Position numbers and translations under genes: made by a program. 36,980 bases of DNA from Caldiserica bacterium UBA4822. Lineage in GTDB: Bacteria; Caldisericota; Caldisericia; Cryosericales; Cryosericaceae. The stretch is from positions 1 through 36,980 of the forward strand of contig DHFO01000008.1 in assembly GCA_002402295.1 (NCBI GenBank). The letters run 5' to 3'. This document shows, piece after piece, positions 23,473 to 31,837 of the stretch (position 1 is the stretch's first letter; each line of letters starts with the position of its first letter). The notes under the pieces are model-generated. The model searched no databases, was not told the DNA's origin, and was given only the letters and a program-made list of their open reading frames with translations.

Positions 23473-25398
23473 ATGGATATCAAACTTGTTCTCGGTGATC
23501 ATTCATCTCTGTATTCGTTTGCGCGAGGAGAATCTGTGCTGTCTGCCGTGGAGAAGTCCTTTCCAGAGCAGAAGCGGTCTATAGTCGCCGCCAGAGTGGA
23601 AGGGTCGCTCGTCGACCTTACCACGGTTCCATCGTCGGAGGGCACGATTGAGCTGGTGACCACAGGCAGCAGGGAAGGGCTCGAAATCCTGCGTCACAGT
23701 GCATCGCATATCATGGCTGAGGCAATCAAGGAGCTGTACCCTGATGCCAAACTTGCCATTGGCCCTGCGATCGACTCGGGCTTCTATTACGATATCGACA
23801 TGGCGAGAACCCTCGCCCCCGACGATCTTGGAGTCATCGAGGAGAAGATGCACGAAATCACACAGCGCGGCGAGCACTTTGTGCGTCGGGATGTTCCTAT
23901 CGCGGAGGCTGTTCAGCTCTTCAAGGAACAGGGCGACCAGTACAAGGTCGAGATTTTGTCGGAGATTCCCGCGACCACTGTTTCTCTGTACACGCAGGGA
24001 GCATTTACGGACCTGTGCCGTGGTCCCCATATCCCGTCGACCGGTTACCTGAAGCACTTCAAGCTCCTGTCTATTGCCGGGGCCTACTGGCGCGGCGACG
24101 AGAAGAACAAGATGCTTCAGCGCATCTACGGAACGGCCTTCCCTTCAAAGGAAGAATTGGCTGGCTTCATTACCGCTCGCGAAGAGGCGGCGAAGCGCGA
24201 TCATCGGAAGCTCGGGCAGCAGCTGGACCTCTTCAGCATCCAAGAACAGGCCGGCCCCGGTCTTGTCTTCTGGCATCCGAAGGGAGCGATCGTTCGGAAG
24301 GAGATCGAGGACTTCTGGCGCGCAGAGCACATCAAGCGGGGCTATGAGTTTGTTTACACGCCGCATATCGCCAACCTCGAGCTGTGGAAGACCTCGGGCC
24401 ACTGGGGATTCTACCAGCAGAACATGTACTCCCCGTTGCAGGTGGACGAGGAACAGTACATGCTCAAGCCCATGAACTGCCCCTTCCACATCCTCATCTA
24501 CAAATCGCAGGTGCGCAGCTACCGAGACCTGCCTCTGCGCTGGGCCGAGCTCGGCACAGTCTATCGGTATGAAAAGTCCGGTGTACTCCACGGCCTGCTG
24601 CGCGTGCGCGGCTTCACACAGGACGACGCACACCTGTTTGTACGTCCCGACCAGCTGAACGACGAAGTCAAGGGTGTCCTGGACTTTACCCGGCACATGA
24701 TAGAGACCTTCGGGTTCACGAAGTATAACATTTACCTCAGCACGCGACCCGAGCATTCCGTAGGGTCCGACGAAAACTGGGAGATGGCAACCGAGGCGCT
24801 CAGGGTTGCACTCACTGAAATGCAGTTGCCGTACAAGATTGACCCCGGCGAAGGCGTCTTCTACGGCCCGAAGATCGACGTGAAGCTGGTTGACGCCATT
24901 GGTCGTGAGTGGCAGGGTCCGACGGTGCAGGTCGATTTCAATCTCCCGGAACGCTTCGACGTCACCTACATCGGAGAAGACGGCAAGGAACATCGCCCCA
25001 TCATGCTGCACCGTGTCGTGCTCGGCTCCATGGAGCGGTTCTTTGGCACGCTCATCGAGCAGTATGCAGGTGCTTTTCCCGTCTGGCTTGCTCCTGTGCA
25101 GGTCGAAGTTGTGCCGATAACGGATGTGCAGGAGGAATATGCCGCACGCGTCGCCGACCGGTTGTCTGCCCGAGGCATCCGTGCAAAGGTCGACACCCGC
25201 CGCGAGAAGATGCAGGCGAAAATCCGGGACGCGGAACTGCAGAAGGTCCCATACATTGCGGTTGTCGGTGCGCGCGAGGCCTCGGCCGATGCCGTCGCCG
25301 TACGCAAGCGCCATGAAGGAGATCAGGGCGCCATGCAGGTCGATGAGTTCCTGGAGAAGGTGCTGGAGGACATCCGGACCAAGGTCATCTTCTCGTAG
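23473..25398 (+). CDS. thrS: Threonyl-tRNA synthetase
   Basis: This full-length 641-residue ThrS charges tRNA-Thr. Domains in order are an N-terminal TGS domain (about 1-62), the editing domain with HSASHIMAEA (from about 75) and the downstream TDLCRGPHIPSTG metal-site motif, and the class II catalytic core with MNCPFH (zinc Cys), RWAELGTVYRYEKSG (motif 2), VRGFTQDDAH and LHRVVLGSMERF (motif 3). The anticodon-binding domain is at about 540-641. The ATG follows CCAGGGAGCGG. There is no T-box element upstream; the gene follows tRNA-Val instead. The stop is directly followed by the -35 box of the infC promoter. Confidence 0.98.
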   Translation: MDIKLVLGDHSSLYSFARGESVLSAVEKSFPEQKRSIVAARVEGSLVDLTTVPSSEGTIELVTTGSREGLEILRHSASHIMAEAIKELYPDAKLAIGPAIDSGFYYDIDMARTLAPDDLGVIEEKMHEITQRGEHFVRRDVPIAEAVQLFKEQGDQYKVEILSEIPATTVSLYTQGAFTDLCRGPHIPSTGYLKHFKLLSIAGAYWRGDEKNKMLQRIYGTAFPSKEELAGFITAREEAAKRDHRKLGQQLDLFSIQEQAGPGLVFWHPKGAIVRKEIEDFWRAEHIKRGYEFVYTPHIANLELWKTSGHWGFYQQNMYSPLQVDEEQYMLKPMNCPFHILIYKSQVRSYRDLPLRWAELGTVYRYEKSGVLHGLLRVRGFTQDDAHLFVRPDQLNDEVKGVLDFTRHMIETFGFTKYNIYLSTRPEHSVGSDENWEMATEALRVALTEMQLPYKIDPGEGVFYGPKIDVKLVDAIGREWQGPTVQVDFNLPERFDVTYIGEDGKEHRPIMLHRVVLGSMERFFGTLIEQYAGAFPVWLAPVQVEVVPITDVQEEYAARVADRLSARGIRAKVDTRREKMQAKIRDAELQKVPYIAVVGAREASADAVAVRKRHEGDQGAMQVDEFLEKVLEDIRTKVIFS

Positions 25399-25426
25399 TT
25401 GTCATTTAGTCTCTTTCTGATATACT
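25399..25426 (+). promoter_or_regulatory. Promoter of the infC-rpmI-rplT operon
   Basis: TTGTCA (25399-25404) begins at the base after the thrS stop codon, and TATACT (25421-25426) follows after 16 bp. The resulting leader to the infC start is about 150 nt. Confidence 0.75.
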
Positions 25427-25431
25427 TGGCA

Positions 25432-25565
25432 CGGCTCACGAGAGTCGAGCCACTGTAAAACGAAGCCACTGTGCTTCTACCTCCAGCCTTGGGCAAAGAG
25501 GTCGAGAGTTCGCCTTTACTGTATTCTATGCATGTGGCGGCCGTTTTGCAGCGGCCGCCATTTTT
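25432..25565 (+). promoter_or_regulatory. infC leader with terminator hairpin (L20-leader-like attenuator)
   Basis: The leader has small hairpins: GGCTC/GAGCC (25433-25451), GAAGC/GCTTC (25462-25477) and ACCTC/GAGGT (25479-25503). A strong final hairpin follows, with arms TGGCGGCCG (25535-25543) and CGGCCGCCA (25552-25560) and then TTTTT (25561-25565). The T-run ends 6 nt before the Shine-Dalgarno sequence of infC. In Firmicutes L20 binds a leader at this position and causes premature termination. The same mode here is inferred from synteny and layout, not from a sequence match. Confidence 0.7.
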
Positions 25566-25582
25566 CGTTCTGGAGGTGTGGA

Positions 25583-26134
25583 ATCAATAAGGATTCGGAT
25601 CTGATCTACAACGAACGAGTGCACTGGAAGGAAGTACGCGTGATCGACGAAAACAACGGTCAGCTTGGGCTTATGTCGTCTGAAGCGGCACTGGACCTTG
25701 CGTACTCCAAGGGGCTTGACCTCATTGTTGTGGCGCCGAACGCCACCCCGCCGGTGTGCAAGATCATGGACCTCGGAAAGTACCAGTACGAGCAGATGAA
25801 GCGGCAGAAAGAGGCCAGGAAGAAGCAGGTGACAGTCGAGATGAAAGAGATGAAGTATCGGCTGCGCATTGACGTTGGCGATCTGACCGTGAAGAATCAG
25901 CACCTCAAGGAGTTCCTGTCGGCTGGGAACCGTGTACGCGTGACGATCATGTTCCGCGGGCGCGAAATGGCTTTCCCGGACCAGGGACGCGCTCTCCTCA
26001 AGAAGATCGCTGAGGACCTGGCCGAGTACGGCACGGTGAGCCAGGAGCCGAAGATGCAGGGGCGCAACATGTCGATGATGATGGAGCCAACAAAGGAAGT
26101 GCTGGCGAAGATGAAGCAAACCGGAAAGGAGTAA
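25583..26134 (+). CDS. infC: Translation initiation factor IF-3, ATC start
   Basis: IF-3 controls subunit dissociation and start-codon fidelity. The protein (about 183 residues) shows the N-terminal domain (NERVHWKEVRVIDENNGQLG), the PPVCKIMDLGKYQYEQ linker motif and the C-terminal domain (IDVGDLTVKNQHLKEFL, MFRGREMAF). An in-frame ATG at 25532 lies within the terminator hairpin and would add unrelated residues. The ATC at 25583 stands 6 nt after GGAGG and gives a standard N-terminus, so it is chosen. E. coli infC similarly uses a non-AUG start (AUU) for autogenous control by IF-3. It is followed by rpmI after 3 nt. Confidence 0.93.
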   Translation: MNKDSDLIYNERVHWKEVRVIDENNGQLGLMSSEAALDLAYSKGLDLIVVAPNATPPVCKIMDLGKYQYEQMKRQKEARKKQVTVEMKEMKYRLRIDVGDLTVKNQHLKEFLSAGNRVRVTIMFRGREMAFPDQGRALLKKIAEDLAEYGTVSQEPKMQGRNMSMMMEPTKEVLAKMKQTGKE

Positions 26135-26137
26135 GAC

Positions 26138-26359
26138 ATGGCTATCAAGAACAAGGTGACAAAGATCAGGACGTGCAGAGGTGCGGCCAAGCGATTCAAG
26201 GTGACCGGAACCGGCAAGCTGCAGGCATATGGCGCGAACCACGGCCACAAACTTGGCAAGAAGACAATGGCGAAGAAGAAGTTGATGCTGAAGAAGCGCG
26301 TGCTCACCGGAGCCGATGCTACGAACATGAAGCGACTTGTGCCGTACCTCAAGGGCTGA
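26138..26359 (+). CDS. rpmI: 50S ribosomal protein L35
   Basis: This 73-residue basic protein has the L35 pattern KNKVTKIRTCRGAAKRFKVTGTGK, AYGANHGH and KKKLMLKKRVL. It is slightly longer than the common 64-66 residues. It lies 3 nt after infC with AAAGGAG inside the infC end, in the conserved infC-rpmI-rplT order. Confidence 0.95.
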   Translation: MAIKNKVTKIRTCRGAAKRFKVTGTGKLQAYGANHGHKLGKKTMAKKKLMLKKRVLTGADATNMKRLVPYLKG

Positions 26360-26371
26360 TGGAGGCGTATA

Positions 26372-26731
26372 ATGGCTAGAGTCAAGGGTGGAAGCTCGAT
26401 TCGCAGAAGGCACAAGAAGATACTCAAGCTTAGCAAGGGGTATGTCGGAGCTCGTTCCATTCGCTATAGAGCTGCTCATGAAGCAGTTCAGCAGGCAGAA
26501 CGTCATGCATACTTCAACCGCAAGGAGAAGAAGCGTGAGTATCGTGCGCTATGGATCGTTCGTATCAATGCGTTGTGTCGTTCCAACGGGATTACGTACT
26601 CGCAGTTCATTGGCAGCCTGAAGAAAGCAGGAGTCAAGCTTGACCGCAAGGTACTGGCCGACATGGCCGTGCATGATAAGGAGACGTTCCTCGGCCTCGT
26701 CAGCGAGGCGAAGAAGCAGCTGACTGTCTGA
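26372..26731 (+). CDS. rplT: 50S ribosomal protein L20
   Basis: This 119-residue protein shows RRRHKKILKLSKGYVGARS, RKEKKREYRALWIVRINALCR and YSQFIGSLKKAGVKLDRKVLADMA, all diagnostic of L20. It is needed for early 50S assembly and is the likely autoregulator of the upstream leader, as in Bacillus. The ATG follows TGGAGGCGT. A stray Cys-containing INALCR replaces the usual INAAAR. Confidence 0.97.
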   Translation: MARVKGGSSIRRRHKKILKLSKGYVGARSIRYRAAHEAVQQAERHAYFNRKEKKREYRALWIVRINALCRSNGITYSQFIGSLKKAGVKLDRKVLADMAVHDKETFLGLVSEAKKQLTV

Positions 26732-26737
26732 GTCTGT

Positions 26738-27856
26738 ATGGTTTCATCCTTTGGCCTGGTGACTCTCGCCCTCGACCTCATGCCTCTCGGCGTCTGCAAG
26801 TGGGACCTGGCCGGCCTGCTCCAGACGCCAGGTTCTTTAGAGGACTTGTCCAGGGAGCGCCTTGATGAATTGTTGGCTTCATTACCGACAGCTACCGGCA
26901 AGCGCGTAAGCGCAGCGGACTGGGACCTGGCGTTTCAACGAGCTGACGCTGAACTGATTGCTTTGCAGGCGATGGGTGCGTCTGTCGTCAGCATATTCGA
27001 TGAGCGCTGTTCCTACCCTGGGCGTCTCCAAGAGTGTTACCGGCCTCCTCTGGTTCTCGAAGTGCTGGGAGACGCGAGTGTTCTTGTGCGTAATGCCGTT
27101 GCCCTCGTCGGCAGCCGCAAGGCAACTCCGGAGGGCCTCCGAACTGCCTCGGACCTTGCCGGTCAGTTATCCCGTGCAGGGCTCGTCATTGTGAGCGGTC
27201 TTGCCTATGGGATAGACAAGGCAGCACACGTGGGGTGCCTGGACGCTGAAGGTGCTACCATCGCGGTCCTGGGTTCCGGCATCGACAACATTTATCCGAG
27301 TGCCCACGAGAACGTGGCGCGACGCATTGTTGAGTCAGGAGGAGCTGTCGTCTCGGAGTTCCACCTGGGGACACAGCCCGCCCCTTACACGTTTCCACAG
27401 CGCAATCGCGTCATATCCGGGCTGTCCCTCGGGGTGATTGTGGTTGAAGCGGCCAGGGACAGTGGTTCTCTCCTGACTGCCAACTTTGCTCTAGAGCAGA
27501 ACCGCGAGGTATTTGCGGTCCCCGGGTCCATCTACGCTGCGAATCACACGGGCACAAATGCTCTCATCAGGTCAGGCGCAACACTGGTGCAGGATGTCAA
27601 TGATATTCTCAGTGAACTTCCGGGATTTGGTCCCTCCCCTGCAACATCAGCGGCTTCTCGGATCACAGAGCGGGATGCTCTTGTCCTTCGCGCAATCAGA
27701 GATGGTCAGACGTCTGTTGACCTTCTCTGTCAGCGGCTGCAGTGGAGCACCGCCGACGTGCTTGCGGTCATTACGCGCCTCGAGGTCGCGGGACTGCTGC
27801 TCCGCAGCGGAGCGGACACGTTCACAGCGATAGGACCGGGTACTGATGGCGCGTAG
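26738..27856 (+). CDS. dprA: DNA-processing protein DprA
   Basis: DprA loads RecA on incoming single-stranded DNA in transformation. The 372-residue protein has an N-terminal helical (SAM/HhH-like) region (about 1-75) and the extended Rossmann domain with VGSRKATPEG, VSGLAYGIDKAAH, LGSGIDNIYPSAH, FPQRNRVISGLS and GSLLTANFALEQ. A C-terminal winged-helix domain (about 315-365) completes it. The ATG is 6 nt after rplT with no clear ribosome site, so coupling to rplT is likely. The end overlaps trmFO by 11 nt. No com genes are in the window, so competence cannot be inferred. Confidence 0.95.
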   Translation: MVSSFGLVTLALDLMPLGVCKWDLAGLLQTPGSLEDLSRERLDELLASLPTATGKRVSAADWDLAFQRADAELIALQAMGASVVSIFDERCSYPGRLQECYRPPLVLEVLGDASVLVRNAVALVGSRKATPEGLRTASDLAGQLSRAGLVIVSGLAYGIDKAAHVGCLDAEGATIAVLGSGIDNIYPSAHENVARRIVESGGAVVSEFHLGTQPAPYTFPQRNRVISGLSLGVIVVEAARDSGSLLTANFALEQNREVFAVPGSIYAANHTGTNALIRSGATLVQDVNDILSELPGFGPSPATSAASRITERDALVLRAIRDGQTSVDLLCQRLQWSTADVLAVITRLEVAGLLLRSGADTFTAIGPGTDGA

Positions 27857-29171
27857 CGTCAGGGTTGTGGGCGGAGGACTTGCCGGCAGTGAGGCCGCTC
27901 TTACACTGGCTAAGCTGGGCGTACCGGTCGAGTTGTGGGAGATGCGCCCACTTCACGGTACCGACGTCCATACGACGGACCGGTTCGCGGAACTCGTCTG
28001 TAGTAATTCGCTCGGTTCAGACGCCCTCAAGGATGCAAGAGGACTCCTCAAGGCCGAGTTGCGCACGCTGGGATCTTCTGTACTCGCCTGTGCCGACCAG
28101 AGCAGGCTGCCGGCGGGCAAGGCATTTGCTGTGGACCGAGACCAGTTCAGCATGCTCATCACGCAGGCGATTACCAGGAATCCCCTCATCACGGTGCGCC
28201 GTGAAGAGTATGTTCACCTGGATCCATCCACGCTGACGGTCGTTGCTACGGGACCACTGACCAGCGACGCCCTCCAGCATGGCCTTCAGGACCGATTGGG
28301 GACGGGCAACCTGTTCTTCTATGACGCTGTGGCACCTTCAATCTGGGCGCGGTCTGTGACGCCCGGGACGACCTTCCTCAGCTCGCGCGGCGGGGACAAT
28401 TCTGACTACCTCAACTGCAGCCTGACGAAGGAGCAGTATTACGCGTTCGTTCATGCGTTGCAGACGGCACGCCGACACATTCCGGACATACCTGACGAGC
28501 AGAGGTACTTTGAAGCTTGCCTTCCTGTCGAGGAGATAGCACGGCGAGGCGACGACGCTCTGCGCTTCGGGCCCATGCGCCCCATTGGCCTCCAGGGACG
28601 TCCTGCCGACTGTTTTGCTGTGGTGCAGCTGCGCAGAGAAAACCGTGCAGGCACAGTTCTTGGGCTTGTCGGATGCCAGACGTCTCTTGCTATCCTTGAA
28701 CAGGAGCGGGTCTTCGGCATGATACCGGCACTGGCGCATGCGCAGTACGTGCGCTACGGGCGCATGCACCGGAATGTGTTTCTCAGGGGTCCGGCGGTAC
28801 TGGGCCGGGACCTCCAGCTCAATGCAATCCCTGGCATTTGGATAGCAGGTCAGCTGGCAGGAGTCGACGGGTATATGGAGTCGACGGTCCTGGGGCTGGT
28901 TGTGGCGTTGAACGTAGCAGCTATGCTGCTTGGTGTGGAGCGGCCTGACTTCTCGTCCGACACCATGACTGGCCTGCTCGTTGACTATGTCACGACACGC
29001 CGCGACGACTTCCAGCCTGCGAATGCGAACTATGGTCTCGTCGTAAGCGAGCATACCGCAAAACAGAAGCATATGGACCGCGAGCGTTTTGTGGCAACTG
29101 CCCTACAGCGTGCTCACAGAATCGCGGAGGAGGTTTGCACATGGACGAAGACCAACGCGATTCCGATATAG
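27846..29171 (+). CDS. trmFO: Methylenetetrahydrofolate-tRNA-(uracil54-C5)-methyltransferase (FAD-dependent)
   Basis: TrmFO makes ribothymidine at position 54 of tRNA using folate and FAD. The 441-residue protein has the FAD-binding VVGGGLAGSEAA (7-18), ELVCSNSLGSDALK with one active-site Cys, FFYDAVAPSIW, YLNCSLTKEQY, and FEACLPVEEIARRG with the second catalytic Cys. LRFGPMRPIGL and the C-terminal GVDGYMESTVLGLV complete the FAD site. The close relative GidA/MnmG is longer and lacks the folate-type motifs. The gene overlaps dprA and extends 31 nt into the radical SAM gene. Confidence 0.96.
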   Translation: MARSVRVVGGGLAGSEAALTLAKLGVPVELWEMRPLHGTDVHTTDRFAELVCSNSLGSDALKDARGLLKAELRTLGSSVLACADQSRLPAGKAFAVDRDQFSMLITQAITRNPLITVRREEYVHLDPSTLTVVATGPLTSDALQHGLQDRLGTGNLFFYDAVAPSIWARSVTPGTTFLSSRGGDNSDYLNCSLTKEQYYAFVHALQTARRHIPDIPDEQRYFEACLPVEEIARRGDDALRFGPMRPIGLQGRPADCFAVVQLRRENRAGTVLGLVGCQTSLAILEQERVFGMIPALAHAQYVRYGRMHRNVFLRGPAVLGRDLQLNAIPGIWIAGQLAGVDGYMESTVLGLVVALNVAAMLLGVERPDFSSDTMTGLLVDYVTTRRDDFQPANANYGLVVSEHTAKQKHMDRERFVATALQRAHRIAEEVCTWTKTNAIPI

Positions 29172-30163
29172 CCGGGGCCACCGTAATACCTGCAGATGCA
29201 CGGCGTGAAGAGAGCCCTGGGGTCGTCGACGCGGCTGGCTCCTATCTCCGTGTCACGGACGATGAGTTCCGCAGCCGCATCAGAATCGCCTATCAGCGCC
29301 TGGAGCACTGTGACCTATGCCCGCGGCATTGCGGAGCCCGGCGTCTGCGCGCCGAAACGGGATACTGCGGTGCGGCGCTCAGGCCGCGGGTATTCGTTGC
29401 CAACCTGCACCGGGGGGAGGAACCGCCGGTGAGTGGCACACGTGGTTCCGGAACGGTCTTTCTGAGCGGCTGCAATCTCAATTGCTGCTATTGCCAGAAC
29501 TATCCTCTCAGCCAGCTGCATCATGGAACTGAGATGTCGACACCCTCGTTAGCATCTGCCCTGGTTGACCTGCAGGCAAGAGGAGCTCACAACATCAACT
29601 TTGTTACCCCCTCCCACCAGGTACCGCAGATACTGGCCGCTCTCTTTTTGGCACGGCGGCTTGGTCTTCATATTCCGGTCGTCTACAACACAAGCAGCTA
29701 TGATGAACTGTCCAGCTTGAATCTGCTTGACGGCATTGTGGACATCTATCTGGCTGACCTGCGCTATACGGATGAGGACGTCGCGAGGCAGTTCTCAGGT
29801 GTTGGCAACTATGTGAATACTGCAGAGAAGGCGCTCGTGGAGATGCACCAGCAAGTGGGGGACATTCAGACCGACGCAACTGGGTGCTATATTCCGCGGG
29901 GCCTGATTGTACGCTACCTCATCCTGCCTCGCCATGCGGCGATGGCCTCGGATGTCTTTGCGTTTGTTGCACAGCACCTGTCCCGCGACACGACGGTGAG
30001 CGTCATGACCCAGTACTTTCCTGCGTACAGAGCTGTCGACCCAATCCTTGGCATTGGGCGCAAAGTAACCGAACACGAGTTCGACCGTGTCATGCAGGCC
30101 TGGTCGCAGTCTGGCCTGAGTCGGGGCTGGGTTCAGGACATGAGCGAAGAAGGCGGAGCCTAG
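29141..30163 (+). CDS. Radical SAM protein of the PflX (pyruvate formate-lyase activase-like, COG1313) family
   Basis: This 340-residue protein has an N-terminal Cys set CDLCPRHC...GYCG (C57, C60, C64, C76) typical of PflX-like proteins and able to bind an auxiliary cluster. The radical SAM CxxxCxxC signature follows in SGCNLNCCYCQN (C111, C115, C118). The stretch RGEEPPVSGTRGSGTVFLSG is diagnostic of COG1313. The substrate is unknown; no glycyl-radical enzyme gene is nearby. An in-frame TTG lies two codons upstream, but the ATG at 29141 follows GGAGGAGG at 7 nt and is preferred. It probably ends the infC operon. Confidence 0.87.
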   Translation: MDEDQRDSDIAGATVIPADARREESPGVVDAAGSYLRVTDDEFRSRIRIAYQRLEHCDLCPRHCGARRLRAETGYCGAALRPRVFVANLHRGEEPPVSGTRGSGTVFLSGCNLNCCYCQNYPLSQLHHGTEMSTPSLASALVDLQARGAHNINFVTPSHQVPQILAALFLARRLGLHIPVVYNTSSYDELSSLNLLDGIVDIYLADLRYTDEDVARQFSGVGNYVNTAEKALVEMHQQVGDIQTDATGCYIPRGLIVRYLILPRHAAMASDVFAFVAQHLSRDTTVSVMTQYFPAYRAVDPILGIGRKVTEHEFDRVMQAWSQSGLSRGWVQDMSEEGGA

Positions 30164-30169
30164 CAGTTC

Positions 30170-30739
30170 TCAGATCTTGCTGACAACCTCGCGAGTGATG
30201 CCTTTCAGGCAGTCCATGACGGACACGCCGCTGCTGGCGATGCCAAGGTAGACCGGTTTCCCGGCAAGGTCGAGCTCATCCATCAACTGATCAACCGGCA
30301 TGACATCCGGCAGGTCCCTCTTGTTGAGCTGATAGACGACTGGCGTGTCTGGCTGCTCGTACTCCTCGAGGTTCCTGGTCATGTCTGCAAGGTTATTGAT
30401 GTTGTCATCTCGCCGGGCGCCACTCGAGTCAGCAACGAATACAATACCATCGACCGACTTGAGCACGGACTTGCGCGTCAGTTTGTACAATTCCTGACCT
30501 GGCACCGTGTACAGGCTCAGGCGAATCTTGTAGCCCTTGACGCTGCCCAGCTCCACGGGAAGAAAATCGAAGAACAGGGTGCGTTCGGTTTCTGTAGCAA
30601 TGGACGTGAACTGACCCTTGACCTTGTCGGGAATCGCCCGATAGATCCAGCCGAGGTTAGTGGTCTTGCCACTCATTGCTGGACCATAATACACAATCTT
30701 GAACGTGATCTCGGACTTCGAGAAGTCAATCAGCGACAT
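30170..30739 (-). CDS. MglA-like small Ras-superfamily GTPase
   Basis: MglA-type GTPases set cell polarity and drive gliding or type IV pilus switching in Myxococcus. The 189-residue protein has the P-loop GPAMSGKTT (19-27), the switch region TLFFDFLP, and TVPGQ (78-82), where Thr replaces the canonical Asp of DxxG as in MglA. It also has LNKRDLP (138-144, guanine specificity). It ends the DUF4388-Roadblock-GTPase operon and converges on the PflX-like gene with a 6-nt gap. No pilus or motility genes are in the window, so the cellular role is open. Confidence 0.92.
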   Translation of the reverse strand: MSLIDFSKSEITFKIVYYGPAMSGKTTNLGWIYRAIPDKVKGQFTSIATETERTLFFDFLPVELGSVKGYKIRLSLYTVPGQELYKLTRKSVLKSVDGIVFVADSSGARRDDNINNLADMTRNLEEYEQPDTPVVYQLNKRDLPDVMPVDQLMDELDLAGKPVYLGIASSGVSVMDCLKGITREVVSKI

Positions 30740-30759
30740 GAAATGACTTGCACCCGGAA

Positions 30760-31239
30760 TCAGAAGAGATTGTCTATCTCGTCCTGCAGCCCCTTCCTGA
30801 ACTCCTCGCTCGGTTCCTGGTGTGGAACGGCAGCCATCTTCTGCAGTACGGGCAGGATAGAGGCAGAGATCTTCTTCGCCCAGAATCGGATGGCACCGAT
30901 GGGCGCCTTGTTGTCGAAGATGACCGCAAGAAGGGTCAGCGGGTCTACCAGCGAAATGTGGATGTTGGTTTCCTTTCCCTGATGAAATGTCAGCGCGAAC
31001 TCGTGCTCTCCAAGAAGCTTGGCCAGTTCATTGGTAGCGGAAAACACTCCAGCCGCCAGTGCTGACACAGCCAGGGCTGATTCACGCGTCACCGTACCGC
31101 TCTTGGCAAGGAGTTCGCCGCTCTTGTTGAGAAGGATGATATCCTTGGCCTGAGAATCGACCAGGTACTGAGAAAACAGTTCGTCGATGGTTTCCATATC
31201 TTCCTTCGTAATGACCAGTGAAGACAGCTGACCCTCCAT
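30760..31239 (-). CDS. Roadblock/LC7 domain protein (MglB-like)
   Basis: This 159-residue protein has a Roadblock/LC7 fold pattern. A leading helix is followed by AKDIILLNKSGELLAKSG, a long Ala-rich helix (ALAVSALAAGVFSATNELAKLLG) and strands FALTFHQGKETNIHISLVDPLTLLAVIF. An acidic tail follows. In Myxococcus MglB of this family is the GAP for MglA, and the same pairing here is inferred from gene order: the ATG abuts the DUF4388 stop, and the GTPase starts 20 nt downstream. Confidence 0.85.
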   Translation of the reverse strand: MEGQLSSLVITKEDMETIDELFSQYLVDSQAKDIILLNKSGELLAKSGTVTRESALAVSALAAGVFSATNELAKLLGEHEFALTFHQGKETNIHISLVDPLTLLAVIFDNKAPIGAIRFWAKKISASILPVLQKMAAVPHQEPSEEFRKGLQDEIDNLF

Positions 31240-31782
31240 CTATGCCTCCGATTTCGACAACGTAGCCATGTTCTTGCCGGTGAGCCCCATCAGAGCGGCC
31301 CAGCCGCGGAAAAAACCACACTCAGCTTCCTTGAGAATCCTGTCGAACGAACTGCTGTCCCCGGCTTTCTGCAGAAGCAGGAATTCATCTGCTGTCAGTC
31401 TCACGGGAGTCGCCGAGTCGTTCTGTTCAATGTGCACGACAAGGGCGGCCGGTTCAGGACGCTGCTCTGCGTGTACGTACTGCTCTACCAGTGCTGTCAC
31501 CTCCATGAGGAGGCTCGTGTTGCTCTGGGTGATTCTTCGTGGGGGCAGGATTACATTGGAGGCAAATGAAAACGTTCCCTCCGCCTCGAGGAACGCGTCA
31601 AAGAAGGCCGGCAGGCCGCTGCTGTACGGCGACTGCGCATGAATCACCCGCCCCTTCTGGAAGAAGATTCCGAAGTTTCCAAGGTGCCCCTCTATGTCAA
31701 GCTTGCCAGTTCTCTGCGCGCTCTCCAGTGTCTGAACCAGTTGAGTCAGCGGAAAACTCTGCAAGTCGCCGTGCAGTTCCAT
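31240..31782 (-). CDS. DUF4388 domain protein
   Basis: This 180-residue protein has the DUF4388 (PatA N-terminus-like) pattern: LQSFPLTQLVQTLESAQRTG, then KLDIEG, GIFFQKGRVIHAQ, GLPAFFDAFLEAEGTFSF. The C-terminal 90 residues are helical and unassigned. The domain is common next to MglA/MglB and response regulators in Deinococcus, Thermus and deltaproteobacteria, where it is thought to mediate protein-protein signalling. The ATG follows AGAGG. Transcription probably comes from TTGAAA-16-TAGCAT at 31837-31810. Confidence 0.85.
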   Translation of the reverse strand: MELHGDLQSFPLTQLVQTLESAQRTGKLDIEGHLGNFGIFFQKGRVIHAQSPYSSGLPAFFDAFLEAEGTFSFASNVILPPRRITQSNTSLLMEVTALVEQYVHAEQRPEPAALVVHIEQNDSATPVRLTADEFLLLQKAGDSSSFDRILKEAECGFFRGWAALMGLTGKNMATLSKSEA

Positions 31783-31809
31783 GGATTTCCTCTTCGCCTC
31801 TGACTTAGC

Positions 31810-31837
31810 ATGCTATTTGAATTCTACGCAATTTCAA
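31810..31837 (-). promoter_or_regulatory. Promoter of the DUF4388-Roadblock-MglA operon
   Basis: On the minus strand, TTGAAA (31837-31832) and TAGCAT (31815-31810) are 16 bp apart, 28 nt before the DUF4388 ATG. It occupies nearly the same DNA as the plus-strand promoter of the aminopeptidase gene. Confidence 0.6.

Noticed and set aside
25532..25582. infC start at ATG 25532
   Set aside because: This ATG lies within or beside the terminator stem, lacks a ribosome site and adds non-family residues.
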